Of a DNA stretch of 34,641 nt, positions 7,892 through 15,903 are shown in pieces. A program made the position numbers and the translations under genes. The stretch spans positions 1 through 34,641 of the forward strand of contig JAGIAZ010000029.1 in the NCBI GenBank assembly GCA_017744605.1, read 5' to 3'. The notes below the pieces were generated by a model. That model made no database searches. It saw nothing but the letters and a program-made list of their open reading frames with translations, and was not told the DNA's origin. How positions within the stretch are numbered: position 1 is the stretch's first letter; each line of letters starts with the position of its first letter. Source of the DNA: Sphingobium sp. (lineage in GTDB: Bacteria > Pseudomonadota > Alphaproteobacteria > Sphingomonadales > Sphingomonadaceae).

Positions 7892-8392
7892 ATGGTCACA
7901 TCCCCGCCCAGTCCCGGCGCCTCGCCGCTGTTCCTCCGCGAGGAGGAAATCCGGCGCGGCGTGGAATTGCTGCACTTCGGCCAGGCCGAGATCGCCCGTG
8001 CCACGGACGCGCAGCTTGATGCGCTGGGCCTAGGAAGAGCGGACCAGCGCGCCCTCTATTTCATCGCACGGCGCCCGGGGCTGAGCGTGTCCGATCTTCT
8101 CCGACTGCTCGGCATCACCAAGCAGTCGCTCGGCCGGGTGCTCGATCCGCTGGTCGCGCGCGGCCTTGTCGAGGTTGTACCCGGCAGCCGCGACCGACGG
8201 CAGCGCCTGTTGCGCGTGACCGCCGAGGGCGCCCGCATCGAGGCGGAGCTCTTCGCGACGATCCGCGAGCGCATGGCGCAAGCCTATGCGCAGGCCGGAC
8301 AGGGATCGGTAACGGGTTTCTGGCGCGTGCTGGAAACGCTGATCGCGCCGGAGGACCGCGGCATCGTCGCCGCGCTCGGGATCAAGGGCTAG
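7892..8392 (+). CDS. MarR-family winged-helix transcriptional regulator
   Basis: A 166-residue regulator. The winged helix-turn-helix is clear: LSVSDLLRLLGITKQSLGRVLDPLVARGLVEVVPG followed by the wing DRRQRLLRVTAEG. The N-terminal helix (EEEIRRGVELLHFGQAEI) and a C-terminal helix would form the dimer interface. The frame is open back to 7820, close to the tRNA; I prefer ATG 7892, which avoids an unstructured N-terminal extension, though the ribosome site there is weak. The gene converges on proC. No divergently transcribed partner reveals its target, so the ligand and regulon are unknown. Confidence 0.85.
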   Translation: MVTSPPSPGASPLFLREEEIRRGVELLHFGQAEIARATDAQLDALGLGRADQRALYFIARRPGLSVSDLLRLLGITKQSLGRVLDPLVARGLVEVVPGSRDRRQRLLRVTAEGARIEAELFATIRERMAQAYAQAGQGSVTGFWRVLETLIAPEDRGIVAALGIKG

Positions 8393-8488
8393 GCCGTGCC
8401 CTGCTCCGCTATTGTGATGAACCGCCGGCCGAGCTTTTCGTAAAGGTCAAGGCAGAGCCGGCAGATTGAGACCGGACGCGCCGCGCCC

Positions 8489-9322
8489 TCAGCCCTTCGC
8501 CAGTCTCGCCAACTCCGCGCCGCGATCACGCGCAGCGCGCAGCGTCCGTTCGATAAGCGCATTGAGGGCCGCGTCTTCATCCAGCACGTCGAGGCCCTGC
8601 CGCGTCATCCCGCCCTTGCTGGCGACAGCGTCGGCCATCGCGTCCGGCGAAGCATCCGACTGGACGGCACTGATGCTGGCGCCTGCCACCGTCGCCTGCG
8701 CCATGCGTGCCGCCATGGCGGGATCGAGCCCGAGCGCGGCGCCGGCCTTGGCCAGCGCGTCGATGAAGCGATAGACGAAGGCCGGTCCACAACCGGACAG
8801 CGCCGTCGCGGCGTCGAACAGCGCCTCGTCGTCGAGCCACTCGACGAGGCCGAGCAGCCGGAAGGTGATCGAGATGCTCTCCTGGAGCGCCACGCCGATG
8901 CCGCGGCCGGGATAGAAGAGTGAGACGCCCTGCCCCGTGCGCACGGGCAAGTTCGGCATGCACCGCACGATCGCGGCGGCGTCGGGGAAGCATTGCTCGA
9001 GCTGCGCGACGGGAACGCCGGCCAGGATCGAGAGCAGGCGCGGATGATGGCCGAGGAACGGGCCGATCTCCGCCGCGACCTGCGAGAGTTGCTGCGGCTT
9101 GAAGCCCAGCACGATCCAGGTTCCGGCCGTGACCGTCGCTTCAAGATGCGTCACGACCTCCACATCGCGCCCAAAGGGCTTGCCGCTCGGCCGGACGACC
9201 TGCACGCGATAGGGCGGCAATCCGCAATCCAGCCAGCGCGACAGAATGGCACCGGCCATGTTGCCGCATCCGACGAACAGCAGCCGCTCGGGCCAGAGAG
9301 GGTCGCCCTCAGGCCTCTCCAT
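8489..9322 (-). CDS. proC: Pyrroline-5-carboxylate reductase
   Basis: A 277-residue cytoplasmic enzyme that reduces pyrroline-5-carboxylate to proline with NAD(P)H. It shows the Rossmann start LLFVGCGNMAGAILSRWLD, the segment VLGFKPQQL, the conserved CMPNLPVRTGQG and the C-terminal dimerisation signature ALSGCGPAFVYRFIDAL and SKGGMTRQGLDVL. The ATG at 9322 is inside the 3' end of the upstream ybjN-like gene (overlap 9309-9322), which implies translational coupling. The upstream frame extension to 9424 is a shadow of that gene. Confidence 0.95.
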   Translation of the reverse strand: MERPEGDPLWPERLLFVGCGNMAGAILSRWLDCGLPPYRVQVVRPSGKPFGRDVEVVTHLEATVTAGTWIVLGFKPQQLSQVAAEIGPFLGHHPRLLSILAGVPVAQLEQCFPDAAAIVRCMPNLPVRTGQGVSLFYPGRGIGVALQESISITFRLLGLVEWLDDEALFDAATALSGCGPAFVYRFIDALAKAGAALGLDPAMAARMAQATVAGASISAVQSDASPDAMADAVASKGGMTRQGLDVLDEDAALNALIERTLRAARDRGAELARLAKG

Positions 9323-9815
9323 AGGTTTCGATAAGGCTGGCCGCCATGGCTTCGGCAGGCGATTTGCCACCCCACAGGACGAACTGGAAGACCGGATAGA
9401 AGCGCTCGCTCTCGTCGATGGCACTTTCGATCATGAGTTGGGCCTGATCGAAGCTCATCGACCCGCTGGGCCCGAGCAGCGCGCCGTGGCGGAACAGCAG
9501 CGCGCTGCTCGCCGACCAGAGCTCGAAATGGCCGAGCCAGAGCTGCTCGTTGATCAGCGCCAGCGTCTCGCAAATGGCGGCGCGCTTGTCGTCCGCGATG
9601 CGGATGTCCGGCAGCACGAGGAGCTGGAGCACCATATCCTCGTCGCGCCAGATCGCGCGAATCTCATATTCGGTCCAGCTGCCGCGATGGCGCGCGACGA
9701 TCTCATCCTCCGAGACATGCTCGAAGGACCATTCGTGCGCCTCGAAATAGGCGGCAAGCATGTCGATCGGTTCGGCTTCCTGATCGCCAGCGGCAAATCC
9801 ATCGCGGTCAATCAT
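9309..9815 (-). CDS. YbjN domain-containing protein
   Basis: A 168-residue cytoplasmic protein of the YbjN family (sensory transduction-regulator-like fold related to type III chaperones). Indicators are IDMLAAYFEAHEWSFE at the start, the strand pair EYEIRAIWRDEDMVLQLLVLPDI, and the C-terminal VLWGGKSPAEAMAASLIETYGEA. In alphaproteobacteria this gene commonly precedes proC, and here the two overlap by 14 bases. Biochemical function is not established. I use ATG 9815; another in-frame ATG lies four codons upstream at 9827. Confidence 0.88.
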   Translation of the reverse strand: MIDRDGFAAGDQEAEPIDMLAAYFEAHEWSFEHVSEDEIVARHRGSWTEYEIRAIWRDEDMVLQLLVLPDIRIADDKRAAICETLALINEQLWLGHFELWSASSALLFRHGALLGPSGSMSFDQAQLMIESAIDESERFYPVFQFVLWGGKSPAEAMAASLIETYGEA

Positions 9816-9967
9816 GGTTTTTGGCAATCATTTCTGGCCCAGTCCCCGGGCGGATAGCTTATCGAGCCAATGGTCCGCCTATGGCCATGTCCTAGCATGG
9901 CGAGGCGGCGGCGCAAAGCTGCGCAGGGCCGGAAAACCGGCACTCACCGCCTCGTTGTGCGTCAAGC

Positions 9968-9987
9968 TGTGGATAAATTGTGGAAAA
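9968..9987. promoter_or_regulatory. Two tandem DnaA-box-like sites
   Basis: TGTGGATAA (9968-9976) is the exact complement of the strong DnaA box TTATCCACA. TGTGGAAAA (9979-9987) fits the relaxed form TTWTNCACA. They point the same way with an 11-base period, about one helical turn. They lie between the ybjN-like gene and ubiK, just past the ubiK stop codon. No further boxes or AT-rich unwinding element were seen close by, so this is not evidence for an origin by itself. Confidence 0.5.
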
Positions 9988-9997
9988 GCGGTGTTGC

Positions 9998-10300
9998 TCA
10001 ATCGGCCCGCTTTTTGGGGCGGGGCGCCGCTTTCCGGGCCGGCGCGGCCGTTGCCGGACCGGCATTTCCCTCGAGCGCGGCAAGGCGCGCCTCAAGCGCC
10101 ACAACCTGCTCGCGCGCCTGGGCCGCCATGGCCTTGACCGCCTCGAATTCCTCGCGGCTCACGAAATCCAGATCGCCGATCCAGGCCTTGGCCCGCTCGC
10201 GCGCTTGACCCTCCATCTCGCGGCCCATGCCGGCGATGGTCCCCGCCGCGCCGTTGATGAGGCGGGAAAGGTCGTCAAAGAAACGGTTTTCGCTCTGCAT
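9998..10300 (-). CDS. ubiK: Ubiquinone biosynthesis accessory factor UbiK (BMFP family)
   Basis: A 100-residue protein of the BMFP/YqiC family, which supports the soluble ubiquinone biosynthesis complex under aerobic conditions. The N-terminal amphipathic helix (NRFFDDLSRLINGAAGTIAGM) is followed by the conserved DFVSREEFEAVKAMA segment and a coiled-coil region (QAREQVVALEARLAALEG). A basic Ala/Pro/Lys tail ends the protein. AGGAAAC precedes the ATG. Length and layout match the family closely. Flanking genes (ybjN-like, tspO) do not belong to ubiquinone synthesis. Confidence 0.92.
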   Translation of the reverse strand: MQSENRFFDDLSRLINGAAGTIAGMGREMEGQARERAKAWIGDLDFVSREEFEAVKAMAAQAREQVVALEARLAALEGNAGPATAAPARKAAPRPKKRAD

Positions 10301-10336
10301 GATCTTGTTTCCTGTGCGGCCCGTAGGGTTCGGGCT

Positions 10337-10885
10337 CTAGATCTGGGTATGCGCGGCCGGCGGCACAAGGCCTTCCGCGTCCGGATTGAGACTGTGCACC
10401 TGATAGGCGAGCACGGACGCAAAGGCGAGCCATGCGACATAGGGCAGCATCAGTAACGCCGCGACCGGCCGGATCCGCGCGAAATAAACGGTGGTCAGGG
10501 CCGCCAGCACGAAGATGATAGCGGACAGATAGGCGGACAACGCGACCTCATGTGCGCCGAAGAACAGCGGCGACCAGACGAGATTGCAAGCGAGCTGGAC
10601 GAGGAACAGCGTGATCGCGAGGCCCCGGCCGAGCGCGCGGCGTGCGTTCAGCACGATGGCCAGCGCAAGGCCGATGAGCAGGTAGAGCACCGGCCAGACC
10701 GCGCCGAAGACCCAGCTGGGCGGCATGAAGGTGGGCTTGGCAAGAACGGCGTACCAGGGATTGTCCGCGCCGTTTCCGGAGATGAGGCCGGAAAGCAGCC
10801 CAAGAAACGCAACGCTGGGCACGGCGACCATGGCCCATCGGAGAAACGAGAGGCGCAGTTGACCCTTGGAAGCAATCTCGCTCAC
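10337..10885 (-). CDS. tspO: TspO/MBR family tryptophan-rich sensory protein
   Basis: A 182-residue five-helix membrane protein of the TspO/peripheral benzodiazepine receptor family, which binds porphyrins and is linked to stress and pigment control. Signature segments are NPWYAVLAKPTFMPPSWVFGAVWPVLYLLIGLALA and ACNLVWSPLFFGAHEVALS. The last helices read LLMLPYVAWLAFASVLAYQV. A GTG at 10885 has AAAGG a few bases upstream and gives a short basic N-terminus before helix 1; the longer open frame to 11098 overlaps tlyA and is rejected. ATG 10831 is a shorter alternative but would cut into helix 1. Confidence 0.9.
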   Translation of the reverse strand: MSEIASKGQLRLSFLRWAMVAVPSVAFLGLLSGLISGNGADNPWYAVLAKPTFMPPSWVFGAVWPVLYLLIGLALAIVLNARRALGRGLAITLFLVQLACNLVWSPLFFGAHEVALSAYLSAIIFVLAALTTVYFARIRPVAALLMLPYVAWLAFASVLAYQVHSLNPDAEGLVPPAAHTQI

Positions 10886-10986
10886 GAGCGCCTTTCCCCT
10901 TTGGCGTTCATTTCCGAATCCCACTTCGTCACGCAGATAGGCTTCGTTTGCGGAGAAATGCGCCTGATCGCAAGGGATAATAGCGA

Positions 10987-11730
10987 TCAGGCGGGCCCGA
11001 GCTGTGCCGCAATGAGAAACTCGACATTGCCTTCGGGGCCGGTGATCGGGCTGGCGGTCACGCCTTGCACCTGCCAGCCCGGCTGAGCCTCGATCCACGC
11101 GCGGACCTCGGTGCAGACACGGTCATGGACGGCGGGGTCGCGCACGACGCCGCCCTTGCCCACCTCGGCGCGCCCGGCCTCGAACTGCGGCTTGATCAGC
11201 GCCACCAGCCGAGCGCCGGGCGCGGCGAAGGTGAGCGGACGCTCGAGCACCTTGGCGAGGCCGATGAAGCTGGCATCGCAGACGATGATGCCGATCGGCT
11301 CGGCTATGTGCTCGGCGGTCAGGATGCGCGCGCTGGTCTGCTCATGGACGATGACGCGCGGATCGCTGCGCAGACTCCAGGCGAGCTGGTTGGTGCCGCT
11401 GTCGACGGCATAGACGCGCGCCGCGCCGCGCTGGAGCAGCACGTCGGTGAAGCCGCCGGTCGAGCTGCCGACGTCCATGGCGACGAGGCCGGTCACGTCG
11501 ATATCGAAATGGGTCAGCGCATGATCGAGCTTCAGCCCGCCGCGCGAGACCCAGGGGTGATCCTTTTCCTTGAGCGCAATGGCCGCATCCTCCGCGACCT
11601 GCAGTCCTGCCTTGTCCGCGGTCTTGTCGCCGACCATCACCTTGCCGGCCATGATCAGCGCCTGGGCGCGGCTGCGGCTCTCGACAAGGCCGCGCTCGAC
11701 GAGCAACTGGTCCAGGCGCTTCCTGGCCAT
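10987..11730 (-). CDS. tlyA: TlyA family rRNA (cytidine-2'-O)-methyltransferase
   Basis: A 247-residue enzyme, annotated historically as haemolysin A, that 2'-O-methylates rRNA cytidines. The N-terminal S4 RNA-binding domain (RLDQLLVERGLVESRSRAQALIMAGKV) is followed by the linker WVSRGGLKLDHAL. The FtsJ-like Rossmann domain carries the SAM motif MDVGSSTGGFTDVLLQRGA, then VYAVDSGTNQL, VCDASFIGL and LIKPQFEAGR. Length matches the family. It is flanked by DsbD-like and TspO genes on the same strand, with gaps of 54 and about 100 bases. Confidence 0.95.
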   Translation of the reverse strand: MARKRLDQLLVERGLVESRSRAQALIMAGKVMVGDKTADKAGLQVAEDAAIALKEKDHPWVSRGGLKLDHALTHFDIDVTGLVAMDVGSSTGGFTDVLLQRGAARVYAVDSGTNQLAWSLRSDPRVIVHEQTSARILTAEHIAEPIGIIVCDASFIGLAKVLERPLTFAAPGARLVALIKPQFEAGRAEVGKGGVVRDPAVHDRVCTEVRAWIEAQPGWQVQGVTASPITGPEGNVEFLIAAQLGPA

Positions 11731-11737
11731 CAGCCCG

Positions 11738-11775
11738 GTTCGTCCCGCTTTCGGGGGAATGATGGAGAGACGAAC
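11738..11775. repeat. Short inverted repeat between tlyA and the DsbD-like gene
   Basis: GTTCGTC (11738-11744) and GACGAAC (11769-11775) are perfect arms around a GC-rich core that contains CCCGCTTTCGGGGG. It may be a small extragenic palindrome or a weak terminator for the DsbD-like gene, whose stop is at 11785. There is no T run, so I do not call a terminator. Confidence 0.4.
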
Positions 11776-11784
11776 GGCACTGCC

Positions 11785-13899
11785 CTAGCCTTTCACCAGA
11801 TCCGTCAACGTGCCCGGCGTCAGCACCTGCGGCAGGATCTGCGGGTTCGCGGCGCCCTTGGGGTAATAGAGATAAAGCGGCACGCCCGACCGGCCCTGCG
11901 CCTCGAGGAAGCGGGCGATGCCGGGATCGTAATTGGTCCAGTCGCCCACCATCGTCACTACGCCCGCCGCTTCGAACGCCTTTTTGACGCTGCTGCTGTC
12001 AATGGCGTTGGCCTCGTTGACCTTGCAGGTGAGGCACCAGTCGGCCGTGAAATAGAGGAACACCGGCTTGCCCGCCGCGCGAGCCTGCGCCAGCGCCGTC
12101 TCGCTGAACGGCGCGCCGGTCAGCCCCTCGCCCACGATGACCCTGTCCGACTTCGCATAGGGCGGGGCGATGATCGCGGCGGCGCCGACGGCCACGAGCG
12201 CCACGCCGCCCGCCAGCCAGTTGAAGCCCCTGCCCGCCCGCTGCGTGCGGCCGACCAGCGCCAGCAGCAGGCCGGTCACGACGATCAGCGCGAGACCCAA
12301 GCCCAGCGCCAAAGTGTTGCTGCCGAGCTGGCGCCAGAGCAGCCAGAGCAATGCCGCAGCCGTCAGCCCCATCGGAATCGCCATGACCTTGCGGAACCAG
12401 TCCATCCAGCCGCCCGGACGCGGCATCATCCGGCGCAATGCCGGCACATAGGCGATGGCGAGGAAGGGCGAGGCAAGACCGAGCGCCAGGCCCGCGAAGA
12501 CCGTGAGCGCCAGATACCAGGGCAGCACCAAGGCCGCGCCCATGGCCGTCGCCAGGAATGGCCCCAGACAGGGCGTCGCGACGAAAGCGGCCAATGCCCC
12601 CGTCCAGAAGGCGCCGGCGCGGCCACCTTGCGACGCCTTGCCCTGCCCCGCAGAGACGACCGACAGCTCGAACAGTCCGGCAAGGTTCAGGGTGATCGCG
12701 ACCATGAGCACAAGCAGCAGCGCGATGACGCGCGGGTCCTGCAACTGGAAGGCCCAGCCGATCTGCGTGCCGCCCGCCTTGATCGCCAGCATCAGCGCCC
12801 CAAGGCCGAGGCAGGTGACGAGGATGCCGAGCGTATAGGCGACAGCCTCGCCGCGCGCCTTGCGTTCGTCGCCACCGGCCTTGGCGAGGCTGATCGCCTT
12901 GAGGCTGAGGATCGGAAAGACACAGGGCATGATGTTGAGGATGAGGCCGCCGAGCAGCGCGCCGCCCAGCGTCAGCAGGAAGCCGGTCAGGTTGAAGGGC
13001 AGACCTGTCGTCGCGGCCGGCGCGGGTCCGATATAGCTGCCGCCCGTGGGCACCTCGCCCGCCGTCGCCGCGATCTGCAACGCAACGTTCGGCGCCACCT
13101 GCAACACGCCATCGATCGGCCCGCTCGCGGGCGCACCATCGGCAAGCGCCGTCTCGACGATGAGCATGTCGCCTTTGCGGCGCGTGCTCTGCGCCTCGGC
13201 ATATTTGATGCGGCCCTGCGTCTCGGCGAAGAACCATGGCTGCCCGACCGGTGCGCCCGCGGGATAGGGCACGGCGATGGCGATGCGCCCGCCCTGCTGG
13301 GCGTAAGTGGCGCCCTGGTCGAGCGGACGCGGCAAGGCCGCGCGCCAGCCGTCGAAGCGCACCCGATCTTCGGGCGCAATCTTGCCGTCGCCGACCGTCA
13401 GGCTGATCCGGACCTCGCCCTGCTGGGGCACGCAGATGCTGTCGGTGCAGGCGAGCCAGCGCGCCTTGCCGCTGATCGGCAGAACCTGCCCCGGCTTGGC
13501 ATCGGGCGGCACCGACAGGTCGAAAAGCAGGGCATAATCATGCTCATAGACGTGATTCATCAAGCCCGCGATGAGCAGCCGTTCCGGCACCGGATAGCGG
13601 AACGGCGTCGCAGTCGCCTCGCCCGGAAGCGTCCAGTCCATGGAGAGGCCCTGGCCGGCATCGCCCGGATTGTCCCAATAGCCATGCCAGCCCTTGTCGG
13701 TTTGCATGAACAGCGCCATCGTCACCTTGCTGCCCGGCGAAGGGCGCATGGTCTCGGCCACGAGCGAGGGATGGATATGCAACGCCATGGGCCCGAGCTG
13801 CGCGCGCACCGCCTGCATCGGCAGCAACGCCAGCAGCGCCGCGAGAGTCATCAAAAGGCCATGAAAGGCGTAGATGCGAAAAATCGTTGGTCTGGACAC
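11785..13899 (-). CDS. dsbD: DsbD/ScsB-type thiol:disulfide interchange protein
   Basis: About 704 residues, three parts. An exported N-terminal domain of roughly 290 residues has the cysteine pair in WLACTDSICVPQ (about 151 and 156), as in ScsB/DsbD alpha domains. An eight-helix membrane domain follows with the two conserved Cys sites NIMPCVFPILSLK (about 326) and FVATPCLGPFL (about 444). The C-terminal thioredoxin-like domain carries ADWCLTCKVNE (about 622 and 625). The family passes electrons from cytoplasmic thioredoxin to periplasmic partners. The start is uncertain: GTG 13899 gives a proper signal peptide, ATG 13851 a very short one, and the open frame reaches a TTG at 13935. Only 51 bases separate it from the divergent alkaline phosphatase. 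Confidence 0.9.
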   Translation of the reverse strand: MSRPTIFRIYAFHGLLMTLAALLALLPMQAVRAQLGPMALHIHPSLVAETMRPSPGSKVTMALFMQTDKGWHGYWDNPGDAGQGLSMDWTLPGEATATPFRYPVPERLLIAGLMNHVYEHDYALLFDLSVPPDAKPGQVLPISGKARWLACTDSICVPQQGEVRISLTVGDGKIAPEDRVRFDGWRAALPRPLDQGATYAQQGGRIAIAVPYPAGAPVGQPWFFAETQGRIKYAEAQSTRRKGDMLIVETALADGAPASGPIDGVLQVAPNVALQIAATAGEVPTGGSYIGPAPAATTGLPFNLTGFLLTLGGALLGGLILNIMPCVFPILSLKAISLAKAGGDERKARGEAVAYTLGILVTCLGLGALMLAIKAGGTQIGWAFQLQDPRVIALLLVLMVAITLNLAGLFELSVVSAGQGKASQGGRAGAFWTGALAAFVATPCLGPFLATAMGAALVLPWYLALTVFAGLALGLASPFLAIAYVPALRRMMPRPGGWMDWFRKVMAIPMGLTAAALLWLLWRQLGSNTLALGLGLALIVVTGLLLALVGRTQRAGRGFNWLAGGVALVAVGAAAIIAPPYAKSDRVIVGEGLTGAPFSETALAQARAAGKPVFLYFTADWCLTCKVNEANAIDSSSVKKAFEAAGVVTMVGDWTNYDPGIARFLEAQGRSGVPLYLYYPKGAANPQILPQVLTPGTLTDLVKG

Positions 13900-13950
13900 G
13901 AGGCGATCATGTAGGCCCAGACCGCGCGGTTCCAAAGGAGAAATTGGGCA

Positions 13951-15621
13951 ATGCGGATAAAGGGGTTATTGTCGTTGGCCGCCGTCGCGGCATTGGCTCT
14001 GGGCGCGCCAGTCGTCGCCCAGCAATCCGTCGCGCCCAGGCCCCCGGCCGCGCCGCCCAAGCTGCTCGTGGTCATCTCGGTGGATCAATATTCCGCCGAT
14101 CTCTTCAACGAATACCGGCCCTATTACACCGAAGGCCTCAAGCGGCTGCAGGAGGGCGTGGTCTTCCCAAAAGGCTATCAGAGCCACGCGGCGACCGAGA
14201 CTTGCCCCGGCCACTCGACCATCCTGACCGGCAACCGCCCTGGGCACACCGGCATCATCGCCAACAGCTGGGTCGACCAGTCGGTCACGCGGGCCGAGAA
14301 GATCATTTATTGCTCCGAGGATCCCGAAGCGCCCGGCGCGACGGCGCGGGACTATGTGCCCAGCCTCATGCACCTCAGGGTGCCGACGCTCGGCGGCCGC
14401 ATGAAGGCCGCCAACCCCGCCGCCAAAGTGGTTTCGGTCGCGGGCAAGGACCGCGCGGCGCTGATGATGGGCGGCAAGACGCTCGACCAGATCTGGTGGT
14501 GGGGCAGCAACGGCTTCGTCAGCTACAGGGGCACGCCGCTCACCCCGCTCGTCACCAGGGTCAACGAGGCGATCACGCGCCGGCTGAGCCAGGACATGCC
14601 GGCCATGGACCTGCCCGAGATCTGCAAGAGCCATGATTATCCGGTGGAGGTCGCCCCCGGCGTCTCCATCGGCACCGGGCGCTTCGCCCGCAAGGCCGGC
14701 GACACGCGCATCTTCCGCGCCTCGCCTGAATTCGACGCCGCCATCCTTGCCTTGGCCGAGACGCTGATCGAAGACCAGAAGCTGGGTCGCGGTGCCACGA
14801 CCGACCTCATTTCGATCGGCCTTTCGGCCAATGATTATATCGGCCACACCTTCGGCACCGAGGGCACGGAAATGTGCATCCAGCAGGTCAATCTCGACCG
14901 TTCGCTCGGCGCCTTCTTCGCCCGCCTCGACAAGAGCGGGATCGATTACATGGTCGCGCTCACCGCCGATCATGGCGGCCAGGATGCCGCCGAACGCCTG
15001 CGCGCCAACGGCATCGAGGATGCGCAGCGCCTCGATCCGGGCCTGTCGACCAAGACCATCAACGCACTGGTCGCGGCGAAAACCGGCCTCTCGGGCGAAT
15101 TGCTGCTGGCCGAGGGCGGCCCGGGCGACTGGTACGCCAACAAGGCGCTCAACGCCGCGGACCGCAAGAAGGTGCTCGATGCCGCCGCCGAAGTGCTTCG
15201 CGCCAACGCCCAGGTCGCCGTCGTCTTCACGCATGACGAAATCGCCGCCGCGCCCGAGCCTTCGGGGCCGCCGGAGAGCTGGTCGCTTCTCACCGAGGCC
15301 AAGGCGAGCTTCGATCCCGAACGCTCCGGCGACCTGCTGGTGCTGCTCAAGCCGCGCATCACGCCGGTGTCCGACGCCAGCCGCGGCGTGGTCGCCGGCC
15401 ACGGCAGCCCGTGGGACTATGATCGCCGCGTGCCGATCCTGTTCTGGCGCAAGGGCATGCAGCATTTCGAACAGCCGATGGGCATCGAGACGGTCGACAT
15501 CATGCCGACGCTCGCCGCCCAGATCGGCCTCAAGCTGCCGGCGCCGGGACCGGGCGCGGGCTATGACGGCCGCTGCCGCGACCTCGACGCCGGCAGCCCG
15601 AGCAGTTGCCCGGCACAATAA
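13951..15621 (+). CDS. phoK: PhoK-like secreted alkaline phosphatase
   Basis: A 556-residue exported phosphomonoesterase (signal peptide about 1-23, ending PVVAQ). It matches the Sphingomonas PhoK/SPAP type rather than E. coli PhoA. The nucleophile is Thr84 in HAATETCPGHSTILTG, with Asn105 in IIANSW and the Lys166/Arg168 pair in AGKDRA. Metal ligands are Asp45, Asp295/His299 in SANDYIGH, Asp340/His341 in TADHGG and the His of GHGSPWDYD. Thr, Asn, Lys, Arg and most ligands sit five residues before the published PhoK numbers as I recall them (89, 110, 171, 173), which supports orthology. AAAGGAG precedes the ATG. Two Cys in the C-terminal tail may form a disulfide. No Pho regulator lies nearby. 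Confidence 0.9.
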   Translation: MRIKGLLSLAAVAALALGAPVVAQQSVAPRPPAAPPKLLVVISVDQYSADLFNEYRPYYTEGLKRLQEGVVFPKGYQSHAATETCPGHSTILTGNRPGHTGIIANSWVDQSVTRAEKIIYCSEDPEAPGATARDYVPSLMHLRVPTLGGRMKAANPAAKVVSVAGKDRAALMMGGKTLDQIWWWGSNGFVSYRGTPLTPLVTRVNEAITRRLSQDMPAMDLPEICKSHDYPVEVAPGVSIGTGRFARKAGDTRIFRASPEFDAAILALAETLIEDQKLGRGATTDLISIGLSANDYIGHTFGTEGTEMCIQQVNLDRSLGAFFARLDKSGIDYMVALTADHGGQDAAERLRANGIEDAQRLDPGLSTKTINALVAAKTGLSGELLLAEGGPGDWYANKALNAADRKKVLDAAAEVLRANAQVAVVFTHDEIAAAPEPSGPPESWSLLTEAKASFDPERSGDLLVLLKPRITPVSDASRGVVAGHGSPWDYDRRVPILFWRKGMQHFEQPMGIETVDIMPTLAAQIGLKLPAPGPGAGYDGRCRDLDAGSPSSCPAQ

Positions 15622-15663
15622 GCACGTCTTCGTCATCGGATTTGATCTGCGATCATACGGTCC

Positions 15664-15770
15664 AGACAAGGATTAGCCGTTCCCCGGCGCAGGCCGGGAC
15701 CTGGACAGGGCAACGCATGCTCGACGCTTCGCATCGAGACCGGACCCGGACCCGGACCTGCGCCGGGGAC
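15664..15770. repeat. Composite palindromic repeat, copy 2 (REP/MITE-like)
   Basis: This is a diverged second copy of the element at 4353-4472. Shared parts in the same order are AGACAAGGATTAGCCGTTCC, the GC-rich left arm CCCCGGCGCAGGCCGGG, the inner hairpin TCGACGCTTCGCATCGAGAC and the right arm CCTGCGCCGGGGA. The right arm here is interrupted by a short ACCCGG duplication (15743-15755), so the outer inverted repeat is imperfect. It fills the gap after the alkaline phosphatase gene. Confidence 0.75.
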
Positions 15771-15903
15771 GGCTGCTCGTTTCAATAGCGAAATTGCCGG
15801 CTTGATCCGGGGTCCGGCTCCTGCAACGTTGCGCGGGAATGGACAGTCGCGACTGGATTCCCGCCTGCGGGCATGACAGCGCGTTTTGGGGAGAGGAACA
15901 TCT

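Noticed and set aside
9968..9987. A chromosomal origin of replication
   Set aside because: Only two DnaA-like boxes, no AT-rich unwinding region and none of the usual origin neighbours.
11065..13914. A 949-codon plus-strand open frame opposite tlyA and the DsbD-like gene
   Set aside because: Arg/Ala/His/Gln-rich product without any domain or ribosome site; it is the mirror of two well-supported genes in high-GC DNA, where stop codons are rare in the antisense frame.
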